Origin: Pirellulimonas nuda
GTDB taxonomy: Bacteria > Planctomycetota > Planctomycetia > Pirellulales > Lacipirellulaceae
Length of the DNA: 64,000 nucleotides
Assembly (NCBI RefSeq): GCF_007750855.1
Contig: NZ_CP036291.1
Location: 868,001-932,000, forward strand
Direction of reading: 5' to 3'
The translations under genes and the position numbers were made by a program. Of this stretch, positions 26,129 through 35,249 are shown piece by piece (position 1 is the first letter of the stretch; every line of letters starts with the position of its first letter). A model generated the notes under the pieces. That model was not told the DNA's origin, searched no databases, and saw nothing but the letters and a program-made list of their open reading frames with translations.

Positions 26129-27244
26129 GTGGATCTTCAGCTCATACCTCGCCGTGCGTTGGCGGCAGCCGTACTTCTCTCGGCCCTGGCGGGCTGCCAG
26201 AGCGGCGGGTTCCGCGCCGCCAACCTGCCTCCGGAGCTCATCGCCCAACCCACAACCGGCCTCCGTCAGATGAAGCTGGGCACGCTCGCGACCAGCGGAA
26301 ACCGCGGGGCCGCGATCGCCCCGGGCGACCTGCTAGCAGTCCGCGTCGTGAGCGGCGCCGAGGCGAGCCCCCCAGAGCCGTTCCTCTGCCGGGTCAGCGA
26401 CGCGGGGATCGTGGAAACCCCGGTCATTGGCGCCGTGAACGTAGTTGATCTCGAACCGAGCGACGCGGCGACGCGCATCGCAGCCGCCGCGGTTGAGCGC
26501 AGCATCTACCGCCAGCCTCAGGTCACCGTTGAGTTTCAAGAGCGCGCCACCAACCGCGTCACCGTGCTGGGCGCCGTTTCCGAGCCCGGCGTTCACGAGA
26601 TCCCCCGAGGCGCCTGCGACGTGGTGGCCGCCATCGCCGCGGCCGGCGGCATGACCGAGAGCGCGGATTTCCAGGTAGAAGTGCTGCGTCGTTCGCAACC
26701 GCAGCCGCTGGCCAGCGCCGAGTCCGGCGACGGGTCGGAAGTACAGCAAGCGTCGTTCGCCCCACCGTCGCAACGCAGCGCCTCGTACCCCGAGGCGTCG
26801 CAGCCGAGCATCGAGAGGCTCGACCTGGCCGACACCGGCCCCGGCGCGCCGCGCGACCGACCGCTCGGCGATGGCGACGTGTTGATGGTGATCGAGAAAG
26901 AGAAGCGGTTTATCCACATCACGGGCCTGGTCGCCAAGCCGGACCAGATCGAGCTGCCCGTCGACCAGGACATCCGCCTGCTCGACGCGGTGGCGATGGC
27001 CGGCGGCAAGACCTCGCCGGTGGCCGATAAGGCGATCGTTATCCGCCAGGTCCCCGGCGGCGGAGAGCCGGTGGTGATCAACGTCAGCCTCAACAAGGCC
27101 AAGGTCGATGGCCGTGAAAACCTGTTGCTTGCTCCTAACGACCTGGTGAGCGTCGAGAACACCCCGGCCACCGCGGCGCTGCAAACCGTGAAAGACTTTG
27201 TCCGCGTGACGATGGGGGTCAGCGGCGGGATCGCCACCTTCTAG
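26129..27244 (+). CDS. Wza-like outer-membrane polysaccharide export lipoprotein (SLBB)
   Basis: A 371-residue lipoprotein translated from a GTG, with signal RRALAAAVLLSALAGC (lipobox LAGC). The Poly_export domain follows (IAPGDLLAVRVV, LCRVSDAGIVETPVIGAVNV, RQPQVTVEFQER), then SLBB segments (VTVLGAVSEPGVHEIP, and IHITGLVAKPDQIELPVDQD). It would form the outer-membrane exit channel for the polysaccharide. A low-complexity Ser/Glu/Pro linker separates the two SLBB parts. First gene of the rightward operon, 3 bases upstream of the Wzc gene. Confidence 0.9.
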   Translation: MDLQLIPRRALAAAVLLSALAGCQSGGFRAANLPPELIAQPTTGLRQMKLGTLATSGNRGAAIAPGDLLAVRVVSGAEASPPEPFLCRVSDAGIVETPVIGAVNVVDLEPSDAATRIAAAAVERSIYRQPQVTVEFQERATNRVTVLGAVSEPGVHEIPRGACDVVAAIAAAGGMTESADFQVEVLRRSQPQPLASAESGDGSEVQQASFAPPSQRSASYPEASQPSIERLDLADTGPGAPRDRPLGDGDVLMVIEKEKRFIHITGLVAKPDQIELPVDQDIRLLDAVAMAGGKTSPVADKAIVIRQVPGGGEPVVINVSLNKAKVDGRENLLLAPNDLVSVENTPATAALQTVKDFVRVTMGVSGGIATF

Positions 27245-27247
27245 CAT

Positions 27248-29521
27248 ATGAAACAATCGCCCACGGCCGCCTTGGCCCGAGAAGAAGAATGGCAGGACGA
27301 CTCCGGCGCCGCCGGCGCCGCGCTTGAGGGCGTGCTGCGCTTCCTGCGCGTGGTGCAGCGTCGCCAGAAGCTGGTGGCCTTGATCGTGGCGGGTCACCTG
27401 GCCGTCGGCGCCGCGTACTACTTCACCGCCACCCGCTACTACGAGAGCACCGCCAAGCTGCTGGTGATCGAACAGAACCCCGATCAGCTTTCTTCGATGG
27501 GGGACCAGGCCGGGTCCGACAACGTGACGGCCAATCATCAGCAGATTGTCCGCAGCCCCGTCGTGGTCCGCGAGGCCATCCAGGCGCTCGAGCCTCAGCA
27601 CCGCCTCGATCTGCTGGGGGTCCCCTCGCAGCGCTGGTTGGAGGACATCCTCTCGCGGCTCTCGGCCAGCTCGGTCCGCAAGACCAACGTCATCGAGGTC
27701 CGCTACCGATCGAAGGAGCCTGAGGCGGCCACCGCGGTCGTCACCTCGGTCATCAACTCCTACCTGGCGTTTGTTGATCGCACGCACCGTGGCGCGGCGC
27801 TCGATATCCACGAGATGCTCACCACCAAACACGCTCAGCTTGTCGAGGAGCTCGACGCCAAGCAGCGCGAGCTGCAGCAGGTGCGCAACGAGGTGGGCCG
27901 GCTGGTGGCCGCCGGCGACTCGGACGCCGTCGACCCGATGGTCGCCCGGGCGCTCAAGCTGAACGACGCCCTGATGGACGCCCAGGCCAAGCGGCTGGAG
28001 GTAGAGGCCTCTCTGGCCACGGTGCGGGAGGCGCTCGCCAGCGGGCAGGACCTGCGGCGGTACGTCGCCCTGGTCGAGGAAGCGGTCGGCCAGCAGATGT
28101 TGATGAGCGCCATGGGCGTCGCTCCAGACGACTTGGCGCTGATCGCCCAACAGCGTCAGAAGCTGCTGGAAGACGAGCAAGAGCTGCGGCGGGTGGCGCC
28201 CTTCTTGGCAGAGAACAACCCGACCGTGACGGCCCTCAACGAACGCATCGCCGCCACCAAACAGTACCTTGCGGGCCGCCACGTCGGCGCCGGCGAGGCG
28301 CTCGGCGGCATCGGCGACAGCGAGCTCGGCCCGCTGCTGATCTCGATGCTCCAGCAATCGGCGCAGCAGCTCGCCCGCCTCGAAACCCAGCTCACCGACT
28401 CGTTTGAGGCCGCCCGCGCCCATGCGCTGGAGCAGAGCAGCGGCCTGATCCGGCTTTCCATGCTGGAGCGCGACGTCGCCCGGCTTGAGAAGCTGCACGA
28501 CGTGCTGTTCGAGAAGCTGGAGACGGTCGACACCCACCAGCTCCAGGCGCCCGTGCGGGTGACGGTGATCGAAGAGGCCATGCCCAACGAGCGGCCCGTT
28601 TCGCCGCAGCTTCGGCTGGTGGTGCTGGCGTCGCTGTGCGGCGGCCTGGCGGTAGCGGCCGGGGTGGTCTACGCCCAGGACCTGCTGGACGACCGCTTCG
28701 GCTCCCCGGAAGAGATGTCGCGCGAGCTCGGCCTGCCCATCCTTTCGATCGTCCGTCAGCTCAACCCCACCGGCGGAGAGCGCCTCGAAGCGGTCCACAT
28801 GTTCCGAGACGGCAACTCCCCAGACGCCGAGGCCTTCCGCACACTCCGGACCGCCCTCACGCTCACCGGCGACGTGGCCGACCGGATCGTGGTCTCCAGC
28901 GCCGAGCCGAGCGACGGCAAGACGACCGTCTCGTCGAACCTGGCGGTCGCGTTCGCCCAGATCGGCAAACGCACCCTGGTGATCGACGCCGACCTCCGCA
29001 AGCCGGGGCTTACCGCGCTGCTCGGCCTCAAGGGGCAGCCGGGCGTGACCGACCTGCTGACCGCCCGCGGCGAGATGTCCAAGCTCGCCCCCGGGGTGGT
29101 CCGCAAGACAGACCAGCCGGGCCTCGACGTGATCCCCGCCGGACCGCGGCGGCCCGACCCCGCCGAGCTGCTGGTCGGACCGGCGCTCACCGAGCTGCTT
29201 GCCTGGGCCGACTCGCGTTACGACCAGGTGCTGATCGACTGCCCACCAGTGCTGGCGGTGAGCGACGCGCAAATTGTCGGCCGGCTGGTCGACGGCGTGG
29301 TGTTGGTGGTCAGCCCCGAGAAGAACCACCGCCGCTTGGTGTCGCGGGCATGCGAGAGCTTCCTCTCCGCCGGGGTGCACGTGCTGGGCGTCGTCGCCAA
29401 CCGCATCACCCAGGGCGGGGGCCACGGCTACGGGTACGGTTATGGCTACGGGTACGGCTACGGGCACGATGAGCCCGACACAGAAGACGACACCCCCATC
29501 GCGCCCCTCCGCGCGGCCTAA
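27248..29521 (+). CDS. Wzc-type polysaccharide co-polymerase and BY-kinase with Gly-Tyr tail
   Basis: A 757-residue inner-membrane protein. Residues about 20-90 form the Wzz N-terminal domain with a first membrane helix (LVALIVAGHLAVGAAYYF). A long coiled-coil periplasmic part (about 190-460) and a second helix (LVVLASLCGGLAVAAGVVY) follow. The cytoplasmic bacterial tyrosine kinase has Walker A SAEPSDGKTTVSSNL (Lys558), A' LVIDADLRKPGL and B VLIDCPPVLAVSDA. The extreme C-terminus is a GY-repeat with six Tyr (29416-29470) before an acidic end, the autophosphorylation cluster. It controls chain length and export together with Wza. Confidence 0.92.
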   Translation: MKQSPTAALAREEEWQDDSGAAGAALEGVLRFLRVVQRRQKLVALIVAGHLAVGAAYYFTATRYYESTAKLLVIEQNPDQLSSMGDQAGSDNVTANHQQIVRSPVVVREAIQALEPQHRLDLLGVPSQRWLEDILSRLSASSVRKTNVIEVRYRSKEPEAATAVVTSVINSYLAFVDRTHRGAALDIHEMLTTKHAQLVEELDAKQRELQQVRNEVGRLVAAGDSDAVDPMVARALKLNDALMDAQAKRLEVEASLATVREALASGQDLRRYVALVEEAVGQQMLMSAMGVAPDDLALIAQQRQKLLEDEQELRRVAPFLAENNPTVTALNERIAATKQYLAGRHVGAGEALGGIGDSELGPLLISMLQQSAQQLARLETQLTDSFEAARAHALEQSSGLIRLSMLERDVARLEKLHDVLFEKLETVDTHQLQAPVRVTVIEEAMPNERPVSPQLRLVVLASLCGGLAVAAGVVYAQDLLDDRFGSPEEMSRELGLPILSIVRQLNPTGGERLEAVHMFRDGNSPDAEAFRTLRTALTLTGDVADRIVVSSAEPSDGKTTVSSNLAVAFAQIGKRTLVIDADLRKPGLTALLGLKGQPGVTDLLTARGEMSKLAPGVVRKTDQPGLDVIPAGPRRPDPAELLVGPALTELLAWADSRYDQVLIDCPPVLAVSDAQIVGRLVDGVVLVVSPEKNHRRLVSRACESFLSAGVHVLGVVANRITQGGGHGYGYGYGYGYGYGHDEPDTEDDTPIAPLRAA

Positions 29522-29548
29522 CCCCAGCGACAGGGAATCCCCCACGCC

Positions 29549-32188
29549 GTGAACTGGTCCTCTGCACACCGCCCGTCGCTGAACACGCTGCGCCGCGCGC
29601 CGCGCTGGCTGAGCGACGCCGGGCTGCTGGGCTGCTTGCTGCTTGTGCCGCTGGCGCAGGGCGGGCGCCACGGGCTCGGCACGTTCCTCTACGCCGCGTG
29701 TGTCGCCGCTGCGCTGCTGGGGTGGATCGTCCATTGGCTTCAGTCGGGCCGGCCGGCGCTGCGAGGAAGCTGGCTGCTGGCCGTCGCGGGCGGGGCGGCG
29801 CTGCTGGTCGTGCTTCAACTCATCCCGCTCCCCACGGGGCTGCTCCACCGGCTGGCGCCGTGGCAGGCCGATGCGCTGCCGCTCTGGCAGGGCGTTGGCG
29901 AGGCGTCGTTCGGCACGTGGCAGACCCTGTCGATCGTTCCGCACGAGTCCACCGAGGGGCTCGCGCTGCTGGTCACGCACGCCCTGTTGTTGTTCACCGT
30001 GCTGCAGCGGATCGACAGCCGAGAGGCCGCGGCGCGGCTGCTCAAGGGCGTGGCGATCGCAGCCTTCGCGGCGGCGTTGATCGGGCTGGCCGGCGCGGCG
30101 CAGAGCCAGGGGGCGCTGTTTGGCGTCGACCGGGGCCCGCAGACCGACTGGCTCCGCGGCAGCTTCACCAACCGCAACCACTTCGCTCACTTCCTCGCGC
30201 TTGGCGTCGGGCCGTTGGCGGCGCTGGCCTGCGGCGCGCTCGCCAGCAGAAAACCAGAGCCGCAGCTCGGTCGCCCTGCCAATCCGCTCGCCTTCGATCC
30301 ACGCCGCTGGGCCCCCGTGGTGGGTCTGGCGACCGTCATCGCGGCGGTGCTGCTGAGCGGATCCCGCGGCGGCACGCTCGCCTCGGCCGCCTCGCTCGGC
30401 GTGGCCACGCTGTGGCTGGTGCTGCGCGGCATGCTCAACCCCCGCTTCGGATGGTCGCTGTTGGCCGTGGCGGCCGCGGTGCTGGGGGTCGTTTCGTGCA
30501 CCAAGTACGAAGGCGTTACCGACCGACTGGAAGACCTCGCCTCGGTGGAAGAAGTCGATCCCGAAGGGGGCCGCCGCGTGGTCTGGGCCGCCAACATCGC
30601 GGCCGAGAAGCACAGCCCTTGGCTCGGCTACGGCGCCGGGAGCCACCGGTTCGTCTACCCGCTCTACCTCGACGTCCCCTGGCCGCGCGAGTTCACCCAC
30701 GCCGAGTCGGGGTACTTGCAGGTCGCCACCGAAACGGGCCTGGTGGGCGCGGCGCTGCTGCTTGCCGCCCTGGGGGTCGTGGCGGTTTGGATCCTTCGGA
30801 TGGCCAGGCCCGCGAGGGCGCCCGCCACCGAAACCTGGCTCGAGCCCGCGGTCGCCGGCACGCTGGTCGCCAGTGGCCTGCACGCGCTGGTCGACTTTGT
30901 CTGGTACGCCCCGGCACTGCTGGGGCTTACGGTGCTGCAGCTCGCGGTTGCGTGCGAGCTCGCACGCCGCCCGGGCGGCGCCCAGGTCGCGTGGCGGTGG
31001 CGCCCCTCGCCGCTGGGCGTCACGGCCGGCGTGGCGGCGCTTGGGGTGTGGGCGATCGCGACGCTGCTCCCCGCGGCAGCGGCGGCCGGCGCCTGGGACC
31101 GCTACGTCCGCGCGTCGCAGACCGCGCGTCAGCTCTCCTTGCAGCTCGCTCAAGCGACCGAGGACGATCAAGCCGTGCAGTCGGCTTCGCACGCACGCTA
31201 CATCAACGCGCTCAAGATCGAGGCGCTGCGCGAAGCCGTCGCGGGCAACCCACACGACGCCCGTGCCCGGGTGCGGCTGGCGGGCGCGTTGTTGCAGCAG
31301 TTCGAGCTCACCGCGACCGACGCCGGCAACGTGATGAGCCACACCCAGGCGCGCGACGCGGCCCTGACGGCCGGCTTTGCCGGCCCAGACGAAACCATCG
31401 CCTGGCTCCGCCGCGCGTTCGGCGAGCGAGGACTGCTGCTCTCCGAGGCGTACGGCCACGCACGCCAAGCGGTCCGCTTGGCGCCGCTGGAAGGGGAGGG
31501 CTACCTGTACCTCGCCGACCTCACCCAGTTCGCTCCGCCGGCGCAGCGAGACCGCGCCGCGCTCACCCAGCAGGGGCTGGCGGCGCGCCCCTACAGCGGG
31601 CGTGTGCAGTTCCTGGCCGGCGTCCAGCAGCAGTCGCTCGGGCGCTACGACGAGGCGCTGGCGCTCTTTCAGTCTGCGTTCGCCCGGCCCGGATCGCAGC
31701 GTGAGAGGATCGCGCTCATCTTCGCCACTCAGATCTCGGCCGCCGAGTTCCTCGAGGCGTTCCAGCCAGACGGGCCGCTGCTGCGGACGGTCTTCCTGCA
31801 GTACGCCGCGCGGGGCGACGAGGGAGACATGAAGGCGCTGGCGAACTACACCCAGCGCCTGGCCGACGAGAGCCACGACCTCACGCCGCGCGGGCGATCG
31901 GCCATCTGGCGTCACGCCAGCGAGATCTACCGCAACCTTGGCGACAACGAGCAGGCGATCGTCTGCGCGACGCGCGCCTACGAGTTGGCGCCGGGCGACT
32001 TCTACAACCGTCTCCACCTGGCTGCTTCGTTCGTCGCGGCCGAGCGCTTCGACGACGCCGACCCGCACCTGCGTTGGTGCCTGAGCCGCCGACCCGATGT
32101 CGAGGCGCCCCGCATCTGGCTTGCGCAGGGGACCAAACACCGCGCCCGGCAGGCCCGTGCAGAGCTCCACCAGCGGAGGCGAAACTAG
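29549..32188 (+). CDS. O-antigen ligase/polymerase family membrane protein with TPR-like C-terminus
   Basis: An 879-residue protein starting at GTG 29549. About eleven membrane helices occupy residues 20-520 and contain the Wzy_C/WaaL-type signatures FTNRNHFAHFLALG, LLSGSRGGTLAS and WLGYGAGSHRFVYP...HAESGYLQVATETG, whose periplasmic loop holds His/Glu residues used by these ligases. Residues 560-879 are helical repeats with TPR character (AGVQQQSLGRYDEALALFQ, ASEIYRNLGDNEQAIVCATRAYEL). It could polymerise repeat units or ligate the finished chain to its anchor; a second, smaller polymerase candidate is at 15477-16853. Confidence 0.87.
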   Translation: MNWSSAHRPSLNTLRRAPRWLSDAGLLGCLLLVPLAQGGRHGLGTFLYAACVAAALLGWIVHWLQSGRPALRGSWLLAVAGGAALLVVLQLIPLPTGLLHRLAPWQADALPLWQGVGEASFGTWQTLSIVPHESTEGLALLVTHALLLFTVLQRIDSREAAARLLKGVAIAAFAAALIGLAGAAQSQGALFGVDRGPQTDWLRGSFTNRNHFAHFLALGVGPLAALACGALASRKPEPQLGRPANPLAFDPRRWAPVVGLATVIAAVLLSGSRGGTLASAASLGVATLWLVLRGMLNPRFGWSLLAVAAAVLGVVSCTKYEGVTDRLEDLASVEEVDPEGGRRVVWAANIAAEKHSPWLGYGAGSHRFVYPLYLDVPWPREFTHAESGYLQVATETGLVGAALLLAALGVVAVWILRMARPARAPATETWLEPAVAGTLVASGLHALVDFVWYAPALLGLTVLQLAVACELARRPGGAQVAWRWRPSPLGVTAGVAALGVWAIATLLPAAAAAGAWDRYVRASQTARQLSLQLAQATEDDQAVQSASHARYINALKIEALREAVAGNPHDARARVRLAGALLQQFELTATDAGNVMSHTQARDAALTAGFAGPDETIAWLRRAFGERGLLLSEAYGHARQAVRLAPLEGEGYLYLADLTQFAPPAQRDRAALTQQGLAARPYSGRVQFLAGVQQQSLGRYDEALALFQSAFARPGSQRERIALIFATQISAAEFLEAFQPDGPLLRTVFLQYAARGDEGDMKALANYTQRLADESHDLTPRGRSAIWRHASEIYRNLGDNEQAIVCATRAYELAPGDFYNRLHLAASFVAAERFDDADPHLRWCLSRRPDVEAPRIWLAQGTKHRARQARAELHQRRRN

Positions 32189-32191
32189 CCC

Positions 32192-34021
32192 GTGCAGCTC
32201 CAACAGCTCTCGACGTTGCTGCTCTACGCCGTGCTGGCCGCGGTGTCGTACGCCGCCGCCTTTGCGTTGCGGTTCGGCGGCGTCGTGCCGCCGCAGTATG
32301 TTGATGTGCTGATCGGGTCCATCGGCCTGGCGACCTGCGCCAAGCTGGCGGCCTGCTACTGGTTCGGCCTCCATAAAGGGTTCAGCCGGTACCTGTCGTT
32401 CGACGACCTGATCGTCATCGGCAAGGCGACCACCCTCGGCTCGATCGCGCTCACCTTCGCCGACGCGCTGCTGATGCCCCTGGCGTCGCTGCCGCGCGGC
32501 GTGCTGGTGATCGACTGGGGCGCCACGCTGATGACCCTCGGCCTGGTGCGCGCCGCGCCGCGGGCGCTGCGGCACTTTCCCGGTTTCGCCGCCGCGGGGC
32601 GTGGCCCCCGGGCGCTGATCGTGGGCGCCGACGACGACGGCGAGGCCCTGCTGCGCGCCCTGCGCGGCTCGCGCACCGCGCCGCGTCGGGTGGTCGGCTT
32701 CCTCGACGCCGACCCACGCCGCCAGGGACGCCGCATCGGCGGCGTGCCGGTGCTGGGCGCCGCGGACCGGCTGTCGTACTGGGTCGCTCGGCTGCATATC
32801 GAAGAAGTCCTCATCTCCGGCGGCATGAACGGCCGCGACGTGCGGATGCTGGTCGACGCCGCCGAGCAGTGCGGCGTGCGCGTTTGTGTGCTGCCGAGCT
32901 ACGACCGGCTGCTCCAGGGCTCGGTCGCCGTGCAGCCGCGGCCGGTCGCCATCGAAGACCTGCTGCGCCGCGACCCCGTGCAGCTCGACCAGGCCAGCCT
33001 CCACGGGTTCGTCGGGGGCCAAACGGTGCTGGTGACCGGCAGCGCCGGCAGCATCGGGTCGGAGCTCTGCCGACAACTGCTGGCGCTGGGGCCCAAACGC
33101 TTGGTGCTGGTCGACCGCAGCGAGACCGGCCAGTTCTTCCTGGAACGCGAGCTCACCCTGGGGGGCTCGGGCGTTGAGGTCACCGCCATGCTGGCCGACA
33201 TGACAGACGTCGACCGCCTGCGCGTGGTGTTCGACCAGACCCGCCCCGACGTGGTGTTCCACGCCGCCGCGTACAAGCACGTGCCGCTGATGGAGTCGCA
33301 CCCCGGCGAGGGGATCAAGAACATCGTGCTGGCCACCCGCAACGTCGCGGAGCTGGCCCACGAGTTCGACTGCGGCACGCTGGTGATGATCAGCACCGAC
33401 AAGGCGGTGAACCCCACCAGCGTGATGGGCTCGTGCAAGAAGCTGGCCGAACGGTACGTGCAGGCCCGCGCGGCCGCCGGGCGGCGGTTCATCACCGTGC
33501 GGTTCGGCAACGTGCTCGACTCGGCCGGCAGCGTGGTGCCGATCTTCCGCCAGCAGATCGCCGCGGGGGGGCCGATCACCATCACCCACCCCGACATCGT
33601 GCGGTACTTCATGATGATCCCCGAGGCGGCCCAGTTGGTGATCCAGGCCGGAGCGCTGGGCGCGGGGGGGGAGATCTTCGTGCTCGACATGGGCGAGCCG
33701 GTCCGCATCGTCGACCTGGCCCGCGACATGATCCACCTGTCGGGGCTGAGGGAAGGGGAAGACATCGAGATCGAGGTCGTCGGCCTCCGCCCGGGCGAGA
33801 AGCTGTACGAGGAGTTGTACGGCGACGAAGAGACCCACGCCCCCACGTCGCACCCCAAGATCATGGCCGCCGCCAGCGCGGCGGTGTCGCTGTTGAAGGT
33901 GACCCGCGACATCAACCGGCTCGAGGCGCTGGCCAACGCTCCGGCCGACGTGGTCCGCGCCGCCCTGGGCGAGGTGGTGCCGCGGCTCGAGTCGCAGGCC
34001 GCCGAGCGCCGGGCCGCGTAG
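32192..34021 (+). CDS. Long-form nucleotide-sugar 4,6-dehydratase (PglF/CapD/WbpM-type), membrane-bound
   Basis: A 609-residue protein from GTG 32192. Four membrane helices occupy the first 140 residues, an intermediate Rossmann domain (ALIVGADDDGEALLRAL) follows, then the catalytic SDR: VLVTGSAGSIGSELCRQL, VVFHAAAYKHVPLMESHP, STDKAVNPTSVMGSCKKLAE and VRFGNVLDSAGSVVP. It makes the UDP-4-keto-6-deoxy-GlcNAc intermediate for 4-amino sugars such as bacillosamine. With the DegT aminotransferase (19095-20261) and the phosphoglycosyl transferase this fits the synthesis of the first sugar of the repeat unit. No acetyltransferase is seen in the locus. Confidence 0.92.
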   Translation: MQLQQLSTLLLYAVLAAVSYAAAFALRFGGVVPPQYVDVLIGSIGLATCAKLAACYWFGLHKGFSRYLSFDDLIVIGKATTLGSIALTFADALLMPLASLPRGVLVIDWGATLMTLGLVRAAPRALRHFPGFAAAGRGPRALIVGADDDGEALLRALRGSRTAPRRVVGFLDADPRRQGRRIGGVPVLGAADRLSYWVARLHIEEVLISGGMNGRDVRMLVDAAEQCGVRVCVLPSYDRLLQGSVAVQPRPVAIEDLLRRDPVQLDQASLHGFVGGQTVLVTGSAGSIGSELCRQLLALGPKRLVLVDRSETGQFFLERELTLGGSGVEVTAMLADMTDVDRLRVVFDQTRPDVVFHAAAYKHVPLMESHPGEGIKNIVLATRNVAELAHEFDCGTLVMISTDKAVNPTSVMGSCKKLAERYVQARAAAGRRFITVRFGNVLDSAGSVVPIFRQQIAAGGPITITHPDIVRYFMMIPEAAQLVIQAGALGAGGEIFVLDMGEPVRIVDLARDMIHLSGLREGEDIEIEVVGLRPGEKLYEELYGDEETHAPTSHPKIMAAASAAVSLLKVTRDINRLEALANAPADVVRAALGEVVPRLESQAAERRAA

Positions 34022-34070
34022 CGGGGCCCGAGGCGCCGCCCCGCTGCCTGCGGGTTTTTGCGCGAGTCGA

Positions 34071-34254
34071 ATTTTGTCCGTTTGTCCGGTCCCCTGGGGG
34101 GCGCGTTTTCGGACAAAACCCTCCCCCGACCCCCAGACACCCCCCAAACCGCGGGGTTTTTGCGGGCCCGACCCCCCCGGCCGGCGGCCCTGCCCCCTCC
34201 GCGGGGTCGTTTTCGGACTTCCGAGTGGACACCTGAGGGACAAAACGCGCGCAC
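34071..34254 (+). other. Conserved 184-bp element, copy 2 (GGACAAAA element), in a 448-bp gap
   Basis: The plus strand carries ATTTTGTCCG, a 25-base spacer, TTTTCGGACAAAACCC, a GC-rich linker with two GCGGGGTTTTTGCGGG-like C/G tracts, and GGACACCTGAGGGACAAAAC followed by CGCGCACC. Block order, spacing and overall length match the minus strand of 1508-1693. The rest of the gap 34022-34469 shows no gene; the words TTCTCGTCCCCCGCTC at 34320-34345 add a weak hairpin. Confidence 0.6.
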
Positions 34255-34469
34255 CTGTCTGGGTGAAAACAATCGCCGAGAAATGAGCGTGTGCGCGCAT
34301 AGCTGCGGGAGCGGAGGGGACTCTCGTCCCCCGCTCAGGCGTGGATTGGTGGGTGGTTTTGACCTCGTATTATTGCGACTCTTTGGGCTGACGCGACCGC
34401 GATTTTGAGCCACCGGCTGGCGTGCTATAATCCAGCAAGGGCCGCGAGCCGTGAAGCCAGACGCATGTT

Positions 34470-34697
34470 ATGAAGACAATCGAAGTTTCCGACGCCACCT
34501 ACAGCGCGATCGCCGCTCATTTCGGCGACGTGGGAGGGTTTCTTGATCGCGCGGCTCAATACGCGCGTAGCAAGGGGGATGAGCAACCCCGGTTCGACGC
34601 CGACAGCCTGTTGGGCGACTTCCGCCGGATTGAAGGGATGTTCGGCGCCGCTTCGCTGCAAGAAGTGCTCGGCGACCGCCGCTTAGGGCGCGAGTAA
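34470..34697 (+). CDS. Putative VapB-type antitoxin
   Basis: A 75-residue protein (MKTIEVSDATYSAIAAHFGD...) whose N-terminal beta strand followed by two helices resembles ribbon-helix-helix or AbrB-less VapB antitoxins; the C-terminal half (FRRIEGMFGAASLQEVLGDRR) would be the toxin-wrapping segment. Its stop codon TAA overlaps the ATG of the PIN toxin by one base, the usual coupling of such pairs. Low-copy autoregulation is expected for the family but no operator was identified. Confidence 0.75.
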   Translation: MKTIEVSDATYSAIAAHFGDVGGFLDRAAQYARSKGDEQPRFDADSLLGDFRRIEGMFGAASLQEVLGDRRLGRE

Positions 34698-35116
34698 TGC
34701 CGCTGATCGTCGATGTGTCGGCCCTAGCGCCCCTCGCCTTCCCTGACGAAGATCACCACTTCGCGGAAGCCGTGGTGCGTGAACTGTCTCGAACGGACGG
34801 CCTGATTCCTGCGCTATTCTGGTTCGAGATTTGGAACGTGCTTTCCGTGAACGTCACAAGACGTGATCGGCTCACCGAGGACCGCGCGATTGAGTTTGTG
34901 ACGCTGCTTGAACGTCTCGGCCTAGAAGTTGATCCGCCCCCCAAGAGCAAAGAGCTGTTGGCTTTGACGTTCAACTACCGGATCACTGCCTACGACGCGG
35001 CTTACCTAGAGTTGGCATTGCGCGTTGACGCTCCCCTAGCGACTCAGGACACAGACTTGCTCGAAGCGGCTCGTGCTTCCGGTGGCAGGCTGTTCCTGCC
35101 GCCATCATCGGCGTGA
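34697..35116 (+). CDS. VapC-type PIN-domain toxin
   Basis: A 139-residue PIN ribonuclease. The acidic active site is visible: Asp6 in LIVDVSALAPLAF, Glu near FWFEIWNVL, Asp in ITAYDAAYLELAL and Asp in LATQDTDLLEAA. In the VapC family such proteins cleave tRNA or rRNA when freed from VapB. Translationally coupled to the antitoxin at 34470-34697. The codon use and lower GC content differ from the polysaccharide genes upstream, in keeping with an accessory module. Confidence 0.85.
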   Translation: MPLIVDVSALAPLAFPDEDHHFAEAVVRELSRTDGLIPALFWFEIWNVLSVNVTRRDRLTEDRAIEFVTLLERLGLEVDPPPKSKELLALTFNYRITAYDAAYLELALRVDAPLATQDTDLLEAARASGGRLFLPPSSA

Positions 35117-35249
35117 TACTGTAGGAGAGGGCGGCCGCCGCGCCGTTTCGTTCCTCTGAAGGAACTGCTCAGCTACGGCTCCTCATCGAACGGACAATCA
35201 CATTGCCGCCGAGGACGCGCAGCCGACTCAGAGAAAGAACGCGTTTGGA

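Noticed and set aside
26333..34300. A 2655-codon open frame on the minus strand, antisense to the rightward polysaccharide operon
   Set aside because: It lies opposite five well-supported genes, has no recognisable domains and consists of Arg/Gly/Ala/His/Gln-rich sequence typical of the complement of GC-rich codons. Long antisense frames of this kind are expected from strong third-position GC bias.
32899..34413. A 504-codon minus-strand frame including the 184-bp element
   Set aside because: It is antisense to the catalytic domain of the PglF/CapD-type dehydratase and has no independent support.
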